From Polyangiaceae bacterium (lineage in GTDB: Bacteria; Myxococcota_A; Polyangia; Polyangiales; Polyangiaceae): 64,000 nt of DNA. The notes below the pieces were generated by a model, which made no database searches, was not told where the DNA came from, and saw only the letters and a program-made list of their open reading frames with translations. The stretch's first letter is position 1, and the number at the start of each line of letters is the position of its first letter. The DNA lies in contig JAWKRG010000013.1 in NCBI GenBank assembly GCA_041389725.1, positions 236,769-300,768 on the forward strand, read 5' to 3'. The position numbers were made by a program, and so were the translations under genes. This document shows, piece by piece, positions 35,499 through 43,568 of this stretch.

Positions 35499-35892
35499 GG
35501 GGCCACCTCCACGTGAGGTACTAGCCCCCCCAGCGAGAAGCCGCGGGACGGACGACCATGGCGAGCACCAACGAAACGCGATGGCGGCGAAGCCCTGCGT
35601 GTTTCACTGGATTTCTCGCTATGCGCCCGCACCCGTTGCCTCCCGCAGAACGGAGGGTAAGCGATCTGCGCGGAACCGAACTTCAGGACTTCATCAGAGT
35701 TGTGTGAAGCAGCGTGTGGCGGAGTGCGTCTTCACGAGGTCGTGTTGGTGTGTGGCGCGCACTCACTCATCGACGCGCAAGGACGACGATGGGGTAGCGC
35801 ATGCATGGTGAGCAACACATGCATGTTGCGTCTCAGACTCGTCTCGCACTGCGCACTTGCGTGAGCTCGCTAGTCGCTCGCGATGACGAAAG
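35499..35892. promoter_or_regulatory. Promoter region of the Tc-like island
   Basis: 394 bp between the response-regulator stop and the first island gene, with no gene. It holds a 6-bp inverted repeat, GCAACA-6-TGTTGC, at 35812-35829, embedded in two ATGCATG words, and is less GC-rich than the genes around it. This is the natural place for the operon's promoter and operators; a sigma consensus is not clear. Confidence 0.5.
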
Positions 35893-36594
35893 TCATTTCG
35901 CGGCTGGAACGGAGCGAAAAACTACGCCTATTCCGCGAGCGGTCTTGACCAGCCGCCCATGCTCGCCGAGCTTTCGACGAATCTCCGCGAGCATGGTCTG
36001 GGCTGCGTGGATCGAGTTGCAGCCGGCTGCGACCCGCAGCTGCTCCCATGGAACGACCTGATCCGTGTTTGCCACCAGACATTCCACCATCTGAAACTCG
36101 TGAGGAGAAAGCCCGCCGTAGACGTTACCGTTCACGCGCAGCTCCCAGCGGCTCCGGTCGATCGCGACAGGCAGGCATGGAGGTGGCCGGGAGGTCGCGT
36201 CATCGCGAATACGCTTGACCGTGCGGAGAAGCGAGCTCAGGTCGTCGGCCTGCAGGGGCTTCTTCAGGAACGCGATCGCCCCGACGAGATCCGATCGCTC
36301 AGGGAGATCCGGATCCTCGGAGCCTGTCAAGATCGCGATGCTGGGTCGAGGGGAGCGCTCCCGCAACATGGCGCAGATGTCTTCACCGATACAGTCCTCC
36401 AGCACCCAATCCACGATCGCGACGTCTAGGTGCTCCTGATCTGCGATCCCTTTGGCCTCGGCCAGGGTGTGGGCGCCGAACCCGACGTGCCCCATTCCCT
36501 CCACCAGTCGCAGCAGTGCTCGGACGAGCGGCGCGTCGTCGTCCACCACCAGTACGTGGATCCCCAAGGGTTCCTTGCCCAGTTCCTTGTTCAT
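35893..36594 (-). CDS. OmpR-type response regulator
   Basis: Receiver domain at the N-terminus: VVDDDAPLVRALL, AIVDWVLEDC (phospho-acceptor Asp in VDW), ILTGSEDPD and the conserved Lys in FLKKPL. The C-terminal winged-helix (Trans_reg_C) domain is LSPHEFQMVECLVANTDQ...QTMLAEIRRKLGEHGRLVKTARGIGVVF. The ATG at 36594 starts close to the receiver; an earlier ATG at 36642 adds 16 residues. No histidine kinase is adjacent, so it is an orphan. It is transcribed in the same direction as, and 394 bp upstream of, the Tc-like island, and is a candidate regulator of it. Confidence 0.9.
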   Translation of the reverse strand: MNKELGKEPLGIHVLVVDDDAPLVRALLRLVEGMGHVGFGAHTLAEAKGIADQEHLDVAIVDWVLEDCIGEDICAMLRERSPRPSIAILTGSEDPDLPERSDLVGAIAFLKKPLQADDLSSLLRTVKRIRDDATSRPPPCLPVAIDRSRWELRVNGNVYGGLSPHEFQMVECLVANTDQVVPWEQLRVAAGCNSIHAAQTMLAEIRRKLGEHGRLVKTARGIGVVFRSVPAAK

Positions 36595-36803
36595 CCAGGA
36601 CGCTTTCAACGTTATCAAACGGGGGGATCTGTCGGCCAGCATCCCGCGCCAGTTGCGTCAAACCTCGGAATTCTCCGCCTCTGTCACTTGGGTATGTGGC
36701 GGGACGTCAGCTGCGCCATCACTCGAGAATGCGATTCGCGCACGGTGGCTGGAGGTTTGCCCACCTGTCACTTCTGCCAGTTGACGGGTGGGCATCGACG
36801 TGA

Positions 36804-36865
36804 CCACCGAACTCGGTCGCTGTCTGGGAGGGCCGGGCGGTTGCGGTGCACGGCGAGTTCGGTGG
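36804..36865. terminator. Perfect 12-bp inverted repeat with 38-bp spacing
   Basis: CCACCGAACTCG at 36804-36815 and CGAGTTCGGTGG at 36854-36865. It lies just past the HD hydrolase stop (minus strand) and upstream of the response-regulator gene, so it could be a terminator or a regulatory hairpin. The long loop argues against a simple terminator. Confidence 0.5.
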
Positions 36866-36873
36866 CCGCGTGC

Positions 36874-37542
36874 CTAGCGCTTCACACCGAGTTCCGTTTC
36901 GAGCTGAGCCAGGAATTGCTCGAGGAATGCCGTGCGGCGCTGAGCCTCGAGGCGTCCCGCTTCGGTGCACATGGTGCCGGACAGGTGAAGCAGCTTGGTG
37001 AAGAAGTGATCGACGGAGTAGCGATGGTCGTCGAGGGGGCGGGCCTTGGCCCAGAGATCGACTGAATGAAAGAAGTGACCCTGCAGCCGCGCGCCGGTGG
37101 CCACACAACGCATCAGACCGATGGCTCCAAGTGCCTCCAGGCGATCTGCGTCTTGGAGCGCACGGCCCAGGGGCGCTTCCGGCACGACGCCGCGGCTGTG
37201 GCTGTGGTCACGAATGGCGTCGCAGATGCGATCGATGGCGTCCCGTTCGAAGTGCAGATCGGTGAGCCACTCCCGACCGAGCTCGGCCGAACGCTCGCTC
37301 GCCGTCGCGCGCCCGGGGTCGTTCTTGGGCGGATTGACGACGTCGTGGAGTAAGGCCGCCGCGATCGCTTCGCGCGGATCCACGCTCGCGCCTCCGAGTC
37401 GAAGCGTCCAGGCCGCCACACGCAGGCAATGCTGCAAGTCGTGTCCGGGGTCATCCGAGAGCCGCGGGGCGACACGGGCGCGAAGCTGCGCGAGAGCTGG
37501 GTCCGCGGCGATGCGCGCTTCGACGTCTTGGGGGGAAGGCAT
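36874..37542 (-). CDS. HD-domain phosphohydrolase, YedJ-like
   Basis: 222 residues from the ATG at 37542. HD-domain metal residues are present: GHDLQHCLRVA, AALLHDVVNPPKNDP (the HD pair) and LGRALQDADRLEALGAIGL with the last Asp. The order and the PPKNDP loop match the YedJ family of uncharacterised HD hydrolases. The likely substrate is a phosphate ester or nucleotide, not determinable here. It diverges from the Rpn-type nuclease gene with 90 bp between starts. Confidence 0.87.
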   Translation of the reverse strand: MPSPQDVEARIAADPALAQLRARVAPRLSDDPGHDLQHCLRVAAWTLRLGGASVDPREAIAAALLHDVVNPPKNDPGRATASERSAELGREWLTDLHFERDAIDRICDAIRDHSHSRGVVPEAPLGRALQDADRLEALGAIGLMRCVATGARLQGHFFHSVDLWAKARPLDDHRYSVDHFFTKLLHLSGTMCTEAGRLEAQRRTAFLEQFLAQLETELGVKR

Positions 37543-37632
37543 CCGGACTGTGTGCTGCGGCCGGGCTGGAGCGGCAAGGGAGAACGAAGCTCGAGCGCGC
37601 AACCAGCGGCGGCTGCGGCCGAGAGGGGCGCG

Positions 37633-38736
37633 ATGCCTCGCCTCGCGCCCGTGGTCGCACTCGAAGCCATCCTGGTTTCCAGCAAGTCACCCCATGATGG
37701 CTTGTTTCGCTTCGTGTTTTCCCAACGCGAGCCAGCGAGCGTGCTGCTCGGGATGCTCCTTCCCACCGGGTTGGCGCGGCGAGCGAGGTGGTCGACGTTG
37801 CGGGCAGTGCCCACTGGATTCGTCGACGCCGAGCTCAGCGAGCGATACTCGGACTTGTGCTTCAGTCTGCGCATCGGTCGTCGAAGCGCACTGGTCTACG
37901 TGCTGCTGGAGCACCAGAGCTCCCCCGAGCGCCTGATGCCTCTGCGTCTGCTCGGGTACATGCATCGCATGTGGATGCACTACTTGGGCGAACATCCGCG
38001 GGCCCGTCGGCTTCCGCTGATCATTCCACTGGTGGTGAGCAACACTCGCGGTCCTTGGCGCGCTCCGAGGCGCTTCAAGGATCTCATAGCCCTCGACGCG
38101 CCCCTTGAAGCCGAGCTGACTCGCTTCGTGCCGCAATTCGAGTATCTGGTGGACGATCTGCTGGCGCCTGCGTCGACCGGCACGCGCCGGCCGATGGAGA
38201 ACGCCATTGCCGAGCTGACTTTGCGCCTCTTGGCGGCGGCGCGAACGGACGTCGACGTGCTGGCGTTGCTCAGCCAAAGCTACGATTTGTTGGAGGCGGT
38301 CCGGCGAGCCCCGAACGGCCTGGCTGCCCTCGTCGCGATTGCGCACTATACTCTGGCCCAGAGCGCCAAGCAGCCAGCGGCCGTGCGCCGTTTGTTTCAC
38401 AAGCTAGGGACCGAAGGAGAAGTGGCCCACATGACTGCAGCTCACATCTTGACGAAGCAAGCGCGCCTCGAAGGGCGCGAAGAGGGACGCCTCGAAGGGC
38501 GCGAAGAGGGACGCCTCGAAGGGCGCGAAGAGGGACGCGTTGAAGGGCGCGCAGACCTTATCGTGCAGCTGCTCTCGAGCAAGTTTGGCGCGCTGCCCGA
38601 ATCTGTGCAGACGCGAGTCCACGCTGCATCGGAGCGCGCGCTGGACGCGATGGCCATGCGCTTGCTTTCGGCTGAGCGCCTCGATGAGGTGCTTGCGCTA
38701 GCGAACGGCGGCGCGCGGGGAACGCGCAAGAAGTAG
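37633..38736 (+). CDS. Rpn/PD-(D/E)XK-type putative transposase-nuclease
   Basis: 367 residues from the ATG at 37633. The first half matches the Rpn (YhgA-like) family: SPHDGLFRFVFSQREPASVLLGMLLP, then RYSDLCFSLRIGRRSALVYVLLEHQSS with the D...E-x(1)-H/Q-type nuclease core, and RLLGYMHRMW. Near residue 280 a stretch of GREEGRLE repeats follows, then a DUF4351-like end (LIVQLLSSKFGALPESV...RLLSAERLDEVL). Rpn proteins are recombination-promoting nucleases present in many genomic copies. Confidence 0.82.
   Translation: MPRLAPVVALEAILVSSKSPHDGLFRFVFSQREPASVLLGMLLPTGLARRARWSTLRAVPTGFVDAELSERYSDLCFSLRIGRRSALVYVLLEHQSSPERLMPLRLLGYMHRMWMHYLGEHPRARRLPLIIPLVVSNTRGPWRAPRRFKDLIALDAPLEAELTRFVPQFEYLVDDLLAPASTGTRRPMENAIAELTLRLLAAARTDVDVLALLSQSYDLLEAVRRAPNGLAALVAIAHYTLAQSAKQPAAVRRLFHKLGTEGEVAHMTAAHILTKQARLEGREEGRLEGREEGRLEGREEGRVEGRADLIVQLLSSKFGALPESVQTRVHAASERALDAMAMRLLSAERLDEVLALANGGARGTRKK
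38464..38553 (+). repeat. 24-bp tandem repeat inside the Rpn-type gene
   Basis: Three exact copies of CGCCTCGAAGGGCGCGAAGA-GGGA at 38464-38487, 38488-38511 and 38512-38535, plus a partial fourth. They encode RLEGREEG repeated in frame, a charged helix. Confidence 0.95.
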
Positions 38737-39407
38737 CGGCAACATCGGAATTCCTAGCTGTTGTCTGGGGAGTCGCGGGGGCGGCGTGCAACGAGCTCAC
38801 CCTGGGACGGGCGCATGCTCGTGCGAATACGGGTTGCTGATACCAGGCGCGGGCGGGCAGGCCGCCTTGCTTGCTGCCAGCGTGGTTCCTGGCAGTTGGC
38901 TGGTGAGGCGGTTGCGCCGGCGCGCCGTCCGCCCGTGCATGCGCGCGTGCTCGTGCGATCACGGGATGCCAATACCAGACGCGGATGGGCGGCCGCCTTG
39001 CTTGCTGCCAGCGTGGTTCCTAATGGTGGCTGGTGAGGCGGTTGCGCCGGCGCGCAGTGTGGGACGCGCTATCGCGGCGGAGTTGGCGGGCCTGTTGTGG
39101 GCCCGCCTCGCGTGATGCGGGAGTGCGGAGCCGCGTGATCGGAGGAGCCCGGCGCCGGCGCCGATCGATAGAGGATGGCTCCGAGTGCGCGAAAGAAAAG
39201 TGAGGGGAGATGCATTTTCCTGTTGACGGGTTGCTGGGAGAGAGTCGCTCCGATTTGGCCGGTGGTTGTACAAGTGGCGCGTGCTGGGCCGAAGTCGCGC
39301 GCTGATGAGTGATCGCGAGCGGTGATGACTGCGGAGTCGTTTCGTCGTGCGTTCGCGCAGCACGCGAGCAACCAGAGGACTGAAAAACCAGGGTGTATGG
39401 TGCGAGC
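38737..39407. other. Gene-free stretch with a 130-bp tandem duplication
   Basis: 671 bp between two nuclease genes. 38811-38940 is repeated at 38941 to about 39056 with scattered differences; the core shared block CCGCCTTGCTTGCTGCCAGC lies at about 38862 and 38992. A short palindrome (CGGCGCCGGCGCCG) sits at about 39150-39163. No credible gene; 39164-39407 shows nothing but the approach to the HNH gene. Confidence 0.7.
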
Positions 39408-41120
39408 ATGCACATCGAAGCAGCTCAGGAACGCCGGATGGTGTTGGGCACTCCGGCATACGCACCGGTGCGGATCGAGACGAGCGCAGAAGGCGCGGGG
39501 GAAGCGAGAACGCACGCACCGGTGCGGATCGAGGCGAGCGCAGAAGGCGCGGGGGAAGCGAGGGCGTACGCGCCCGGGCGGACCAAGGCGGAGCTGACGG
39601 GCGCCGGGGACGCGAAGGCATACGCACCGGTGCGGATCGAGGCGAGGGCGACGGGAGGGCCGGGCGCCGGGGACGCGAAGGCATACGCACCGGTGCGGAT
39701 CGAGGCAAGTGCGTCGGGAGGGCCCGGCGCGGGGGACGCGAGGGCATACGCACCGGTGCGGATCGAGGCGAGCGCAGCAGGCGCGGGGGAAGCGAGGGCG
39801 TACGCGCCCGGGCGGACCAAGAGATGCGAGGACGAGGAGCGTGCTCTGGGGGCACTGTCCGATGCGGAGTTGCTCGACAGCACGTTGGTTGTGGCAGCGA
39901 GGGCGAATCGGGCTGTGGTGACGCTGCTGGCTCACTTGGCGGAGGTGGAAGCGCGCGGAGTGCATCGCTTGTGCGCGTGCTCGAGTCTGTACACGTACTG
40001 TCGCTACGAGCTCGGCATGCCTGAAGACACAGCGCAGCGGCGCGCACTGGCGGCGCGGTTGGTGCGACGGTTTCCGCTGCTGCTCGACAAGCTTGCTTCC
40101 GGGGAGCTGCACCTTTCGGGGCTCTTGCTGTTGGGCCCGCACCTGAAGGAAGAGAACCTGGAGCAGATGCTCGCGGCGGCGAGGCATCGAACGAAGCGGG
40201 AGATCTTAGCTTTGGTGCGGCGCCTCGATCCGCGGCCCGACGTTCCGGCGCGGATCGAGCCTTTGGGGCCGGCGCCGCGAGCGCGCGGGATGGCTGCGAA
40301 CGCGGTGGGTGCGGGCGCGGCGGATGCGGAAGCGGGAGCGGGCGCGGAGGATTGGCCAAGCGGCTCGGGCGCGGAATCGGGAGCCGAGACTGGCGCAGGC
40401 TCGGGCGCGGACACGAACACGGACGCGGACACAGGCGCTGGCGCAGGTTCAAGATGCCTGGACGTGGGAGAAGCATCCGTCGGGCAGCGCTTCAAGGTGC
40501 AGTTCACGGCGAGAGAAGAATACGTGCGGCTTCTTCAAGAAGCGCAGGAGTTGCTCGGGCCGGGGGAGAATGGGCATGTCGTCGCGGAAGTGCACTTGCG
40601 TGCGATGCGGCTCCTGGTGCGCGAGTTGAAGAAGCGCAAATGCGCACTGGTGGACGAGCCAAGGCGCACGCGTGCAAGTGCGAGCACGCGCCGGTGCGGA
40701 TCGGATGACGGCGACCGCAGCGATCCGCGCCTGAGCGTACGAGGTGACGCGCGGGCGGGTGGCAGGGTGCTGGAGGAGAGCCGGCGCTTGCCTGCCGAGG
40801 TGCGGCGCGGCGTTTGGCAGCGCGATGGTGGCAGGTGCGCCTTCATCGATGCTCGCGGTCGGCGATGTCGGGAGCGCAGCGGTCTCGAGTTCCATCACGA
40901 GATCGCCTTTGCGAAAGGAGGGCGGCACCAGACGGAGTTGGTGAGTCTGCGCTGCAGAGCGCACAACGCTCTGGCGGCCGAGGCGGACTTCGGCGAGGCG
41001 CACATGGCGCGATGCGCTCGGCGCGGTGCGTCCGGCACGGCGCACATGGCGCGAGCGAAGCGCTGTGACCACCGAGGCACCAACTACTGCGTCAGCTTCC
41101 ACAAGCTGGCGAGCAGATGA
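39408..41120 (+). CDS. HNH endonuclease of the DUF222-like family with repeat-expanded N-terminus
   Basis: 570 residues from the ATG at 39408. Residues of about 15-140 are seven copies of a roughly 18-21-residue unit centred on AYAPVRIE or AYAPGRTK. The true family region then begins: LSDAELLDSTLVVAARANRAVVTLLAHLAEVEARG, SSLYTYCRYELGM, RFPLLLDKLASGELHLSGLLLLGPHL. A second low-complexity Gly/Ala/Asp tract lies near residues 295-345. The C-terminal HNH motif is VWQRDGGRCAFI...LEFHHEIAFAKGG...SLRCRAHN. The family is abundant in actinobacteria and myxobacteria; its role is uncertain. Confidence 0.88.
   Translation: MHIEAAQERRMVLGTPAYAPVRIETSAEGAGEARTHAPVRIEASAEGAGEARAYAPGRTKAELTGAGDAKAYAPVRIEARATGGPGAGDAKAYAPVRIEASASGGPGAGDARAYAPVRIEASAAGAGEARAYAPGRTKRCEDEERALGALSDAELLDSTLVVAARANRAVVTLLAHLAEVEARGVHRLCACSSLYTYCRYELGMPEDTAQRRALAARLVRRFPLLLDKLASGELHLSGLLLLGPHLKEENLEQMLAAARHRTKREILALVRRLDPRPDVPARIEPLGPAPRARGMAANAVGAGAADAEAGAGAEDWPSGSGAESGAETGAGSGADTNTDADTGAGAGSRCLDVGEASVGQRFKVQFTAREEYVRLLQEAQELLGPGENGHVVAEVHLRAMRLLVRELKKRKCALVDEPRRTRASASTRRCGSDDGDRSDPRLSVRGDARAGGRVLEESRRLPAEVRRGVWQRDGGRCAFIDARGRRCRERSGLEFHHEIAFAKGGRHQTELVSLRCRAHNALAAEADFGEAHMARCARRGASGTAHMARAKRCDHRGTNYCVSFHKLASR
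39455..39820 (+). repeat. Coding minisatellite, seven units of 54 or 63 bp
   Basis: Units share GCATACGCACCGGTGCGGAT or the variant GCGTACGCGCCCGGGCGGAC and always keep the reading frame. The variant occurs at positions three and seven of the array. This is the N-terminal repeat of the HNH protein. Confidence 0.9.
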
Positions 41121-41514
41121 TCGAGCTGGTCGAGGACGGGCGCGTTCGTGGGCCCGTTGCGAAGCTGGCACGAGGACGCGAACGACAGGCTATTGTCGCT
41201 GATTCCTTCGGTGTCCGTGTCCGTGTCGGGGGATGGGAACGTGTCAGGATCAGCTATCGGGTCAGAGTCCGGATCCGGGTCCTTGGCGCTACGGTCTCGG
41301 TCACGGTTCTCGGTCGCGGCCACCGACTCTGTCACCGTCACGGTCCCGGTCACTGCCTCGGATTCACTGACACTGGCGCGGGCGCGGTCTCCGAGAACGA
41401 GTACGAGCGCGTTGCGAACGGCGGGCGGGACGGGAAGCGCGGGAGGCGCGGGACGCGGTGCAGCGGGACTAGACCCAACCCCCAAATACGAAGTCGGGCT
41501 CGAGATCGGCTCGG
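41121..41514. other. Gene-free stretch with degenerate GTC-rich hexamers
   Basis: 394 bp between the converging HNH and NAD synthetase genes. From about 41190 to 41370 it is built of irregular GTCCGT/GTCACG/GTCTCG words. Open on both strands but only as low-complexity Ser/Val/Thr or Asp/Pro repeats. No gene or clear terminator. Confidence 0.6.
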
Positions 41515-43515
41515 CTAGGATCCGGAGCCCAGGACTTGTTGGCGCAGCTCCTTCAGCTCGCGTTCGAAGCCGCCGCTGAGGATGGGGAAGCGGCACCAGG
41601 TCTTGGGATCCAGGTTGGCGTCGTCGAGGTGGAAGCTGGGGGCGTAGCGCTCGCGCTTCCACTGATTGCGGCTCCACAGGCGGAAGAAGCGCTCGAGCCA
41701 GGCGAGCAGTTGCGGCGGATCGTATTGCGGGAAGTCGGCGCGCATCAGCTCGAAGACTTCCGCGGGCCCGCGCTTGTCGCGGATGGCGGCGCGTTCCACG
41801 GCGTCGAGCAGGTCGTAGGGCATCAAGTCGTCTTCGTCGGTTTGCTTGGATGCTTCGGGGCGGAGCTCCGCGGTGGGCGCTTGGGCCGTGACGGCGACCA
41901 GCTCGGGAATGGGGCCGCGACCGAGGGGTCCGGTTTCGGCGAGCCACGTCAGCCAGCGGCGCAAGAAGGCCTTGTCGATGCCGGCGATGGGCGACAGGCC
42001 GCCAGCCGTGTCGCCGTCCATGGTGGCGTAGCCGACAGCGGCTTCGCTGCGATTGCTGGTGGAGAGCAAGAGACCGCCTTGCACGTTGGCGAGCATCCAG
42101 ATCCCCGGCGCGCGGGCACGGGCTTGGATGTTCTGGAGCGCGATGTCGTCGTGATCCCAGGACAGCTTGCGACCGAGAGCGCCTTCGCAGAGCTCGGTGT
42201 AGCCGCGCACCAGGGCGTCGACGTCGAGTTCGTGGTGCTTGCTGCCGATGGCGCGGGCCACGGTGCGGGCGGCGTCGCGCGTGATCGAGCCGCTGTTGCG
42301 GGTGGCCTGATACGCCGAGGTGAGCAACGCCGCGTTCCAGCCCTTGGGATCGTCGCTCGGGGGGCGCAGCTTGGACAAGTAGGCCAAGCGCTCGGCGAAA
42401 GCGTCGGCGCCAATCTCGGCGTGGGCGAGTTCCACCATCATGCCGCACAGGCAGAGCACCGCGGAAGAATCCGCGCCGCCGCTCAAGGACACGACGAAGC
42501 CGCGGGAGCGACTCTTGCGCATGTAGTCGAAGAGGCCGAGGCATACCGCGCGGGTGAACTCTTCTTCTTTGATGTGCGGCGAGGACTCCCACGCGGGCTC
42601 GCTGACGTGGCTGTGCTCGATGCCGACGCGCGGGTACTGGTGGGCGGCGGCCACGCACTCGTCGGGATCGGGCGCGACGTTGGGTTGAAAGCTGGTGAGC
42701 CACCCGTGGCGACTGCGCGTGAGGTAGACGTCGATGGTGGCGCTGATGAGCGTCGCGGACTCAAAAGAGAAGCGGGGCGCGGCGGCCATCAGCTTGCCCG
42801 CGGTGGCGATGACCGCGTCGCCGTCGTAGATGGCGCGCCCGGCTTCGTTGCCGAGCAGGTTGGAGTAGACGTAGCTGACGCCGAAGGCGCGCGAGCCCTC
42901 GAGCACGAGGCGACGCCGCACGTCGCGCTTGCCGAAGGCGAAGTGGCTGGCGCTGGGATTCAGGATCACGTCGACGGCATCGAGCGCGAGTTCTGCGCCG
43001 GGGCGCTGGGCGATCCAGGCGTCTTCACAGATCTCGAAGCCGATCTTGATGTCACCCACTTCGAAGTGAATGTCCCCGATGGGAAAGCTCTTTCCCCAAA
43101 GCCGCGTACGCGCGCGCTGTCCTCGAGGCCATGCCTTGAACCAACGAGGCTCGTAGTGGATGCCATCGCCGGCCAGGGCGCGCTTGGCGACGAAGCCGAG
43201 CAGCTCGCCGTCGCGCACCAGGCAGCTGGTGTTGAACACGGCCTTGTTGTGGCGCAAGGGGAGACCGAAGCTGACGACCAGGTCCTTCGTCTCGGGCAAG
43301 AGTTCGCGCAACACTTGCTGCGCGGTCTCGAGCACTGCGGGCGATAGGAACATGTCTTCGCAGCCGTAGCCGGTGATGCAGAGCTCCGGAAGACACAGAA
43401 TGCCGACTTGGGCTTCGCGCGCGCGGCGCAAGGCGCCCACGATGTTCGCGGCGTTGCCATCCCAGTCCAGGGGCGTTTGATTCAGGGTGGCAGCAGCGAC
43501 TTTGACGAGCTTCAT
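41515..43515 (-). CDS. nadE: Glutamine-dependent NAD+ synthetase
   Basis: 666 residues. Final step of NAD+ synthesis: deamido-NAD+ to NAD+ with ATP and ammonia drawn from glutamine. The N-terminal nitrilase-type glutaminase has its triad Glu44 (LPELCITGYG), Lys111 (VAKRALAGDG) and Cys163 (FEICEDAW). The synthetase domain has the P-loop SLSGGADSSAV and LSTSNRSEAAVGYATMDGD. Length and domain order match the two-domain NadE of actinobacteria and myxobacteria. It starts 53 bp after the sigma-54 activator gene in the same direction, so it may share the ion-homeostasis transcript. Confidence 0.95.
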   Translation of the reverse strand: MKLVKVAAATLNQTPLDWDGNAANIVGALRRAREAQVGILCLPELCITGYGCEDMFLSPAVLETAQQVLRELLPETKDLVVSFGLPLRHNKAVFNTSCLVRDGELLGFVAKRALAGDGIHYEPRWFKAWPRGQRARTRLWGKSFPIGDIHFEVGDIKIGFEICEDAWIAQRPGAELALDAVDVILNPSASHFAFGKRDVRRRLVLEGSRAFGVSYVYSNLLGNEAGRAIYDGDAVIATAGKLMAAAPRFSFESATLISATIDVYLTRSRHGWLTSFQPNVAPDPDECVAAAHQYPRVGIEHSHVSEPAWESSPHIKEEEFTRAVCLGLFDYMRKSRSRGFVVSLSGGADSSAVLCLCGMMVELAHAEIGADAFAERLAYLSKLRPPSDDPKGWNAALLTSAYQATRNSGSITRDAARTVARAIGSKHHELDVDALVRGYTELCEGALGRKLSWDHDDIALQNIQARARAPGIWMLANVQGGLLLSTSNRSEAAVGYATMDGDTAGGLSPIAGIDKAFLRRWLTWLAETGPLGRGPIPELVAVTAQAPTAELRPEASKQTDEDDLMPYDLLDAVERAAIRDKRGPAEVFELMRADFPQYDPPQLLAWLERFFRLWSRNQWKRERYAPSFHLDDANLDPKTWCRFPILSGGFERELKELRQQVLGSGS

Positions 43516-43568
43516 GAATGCGGCTCCTCGAGCGTGACCCTAGCATCAAGACTGGCCACGCGATTGGC

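Noticed and set aside
39455..39820. Possible CRISPR array
   Set aside because: Units are contiguous, coding and keep the frame; there are no unique spacers and no cas genes.
41117..41579. Ser/Val/Thr repeat proteins in the GTC-rich stretch
   Set aside because: Low-complexity frames on both strands from a hexamer-like repeat; no ribosome-binding site or domain.
41084..42703. 539-codon minus-strand frame overlapping nadE
   Set aside because: Arg/Pro-rich shadow of the NAD+ synthetase in another frame; no motifs.
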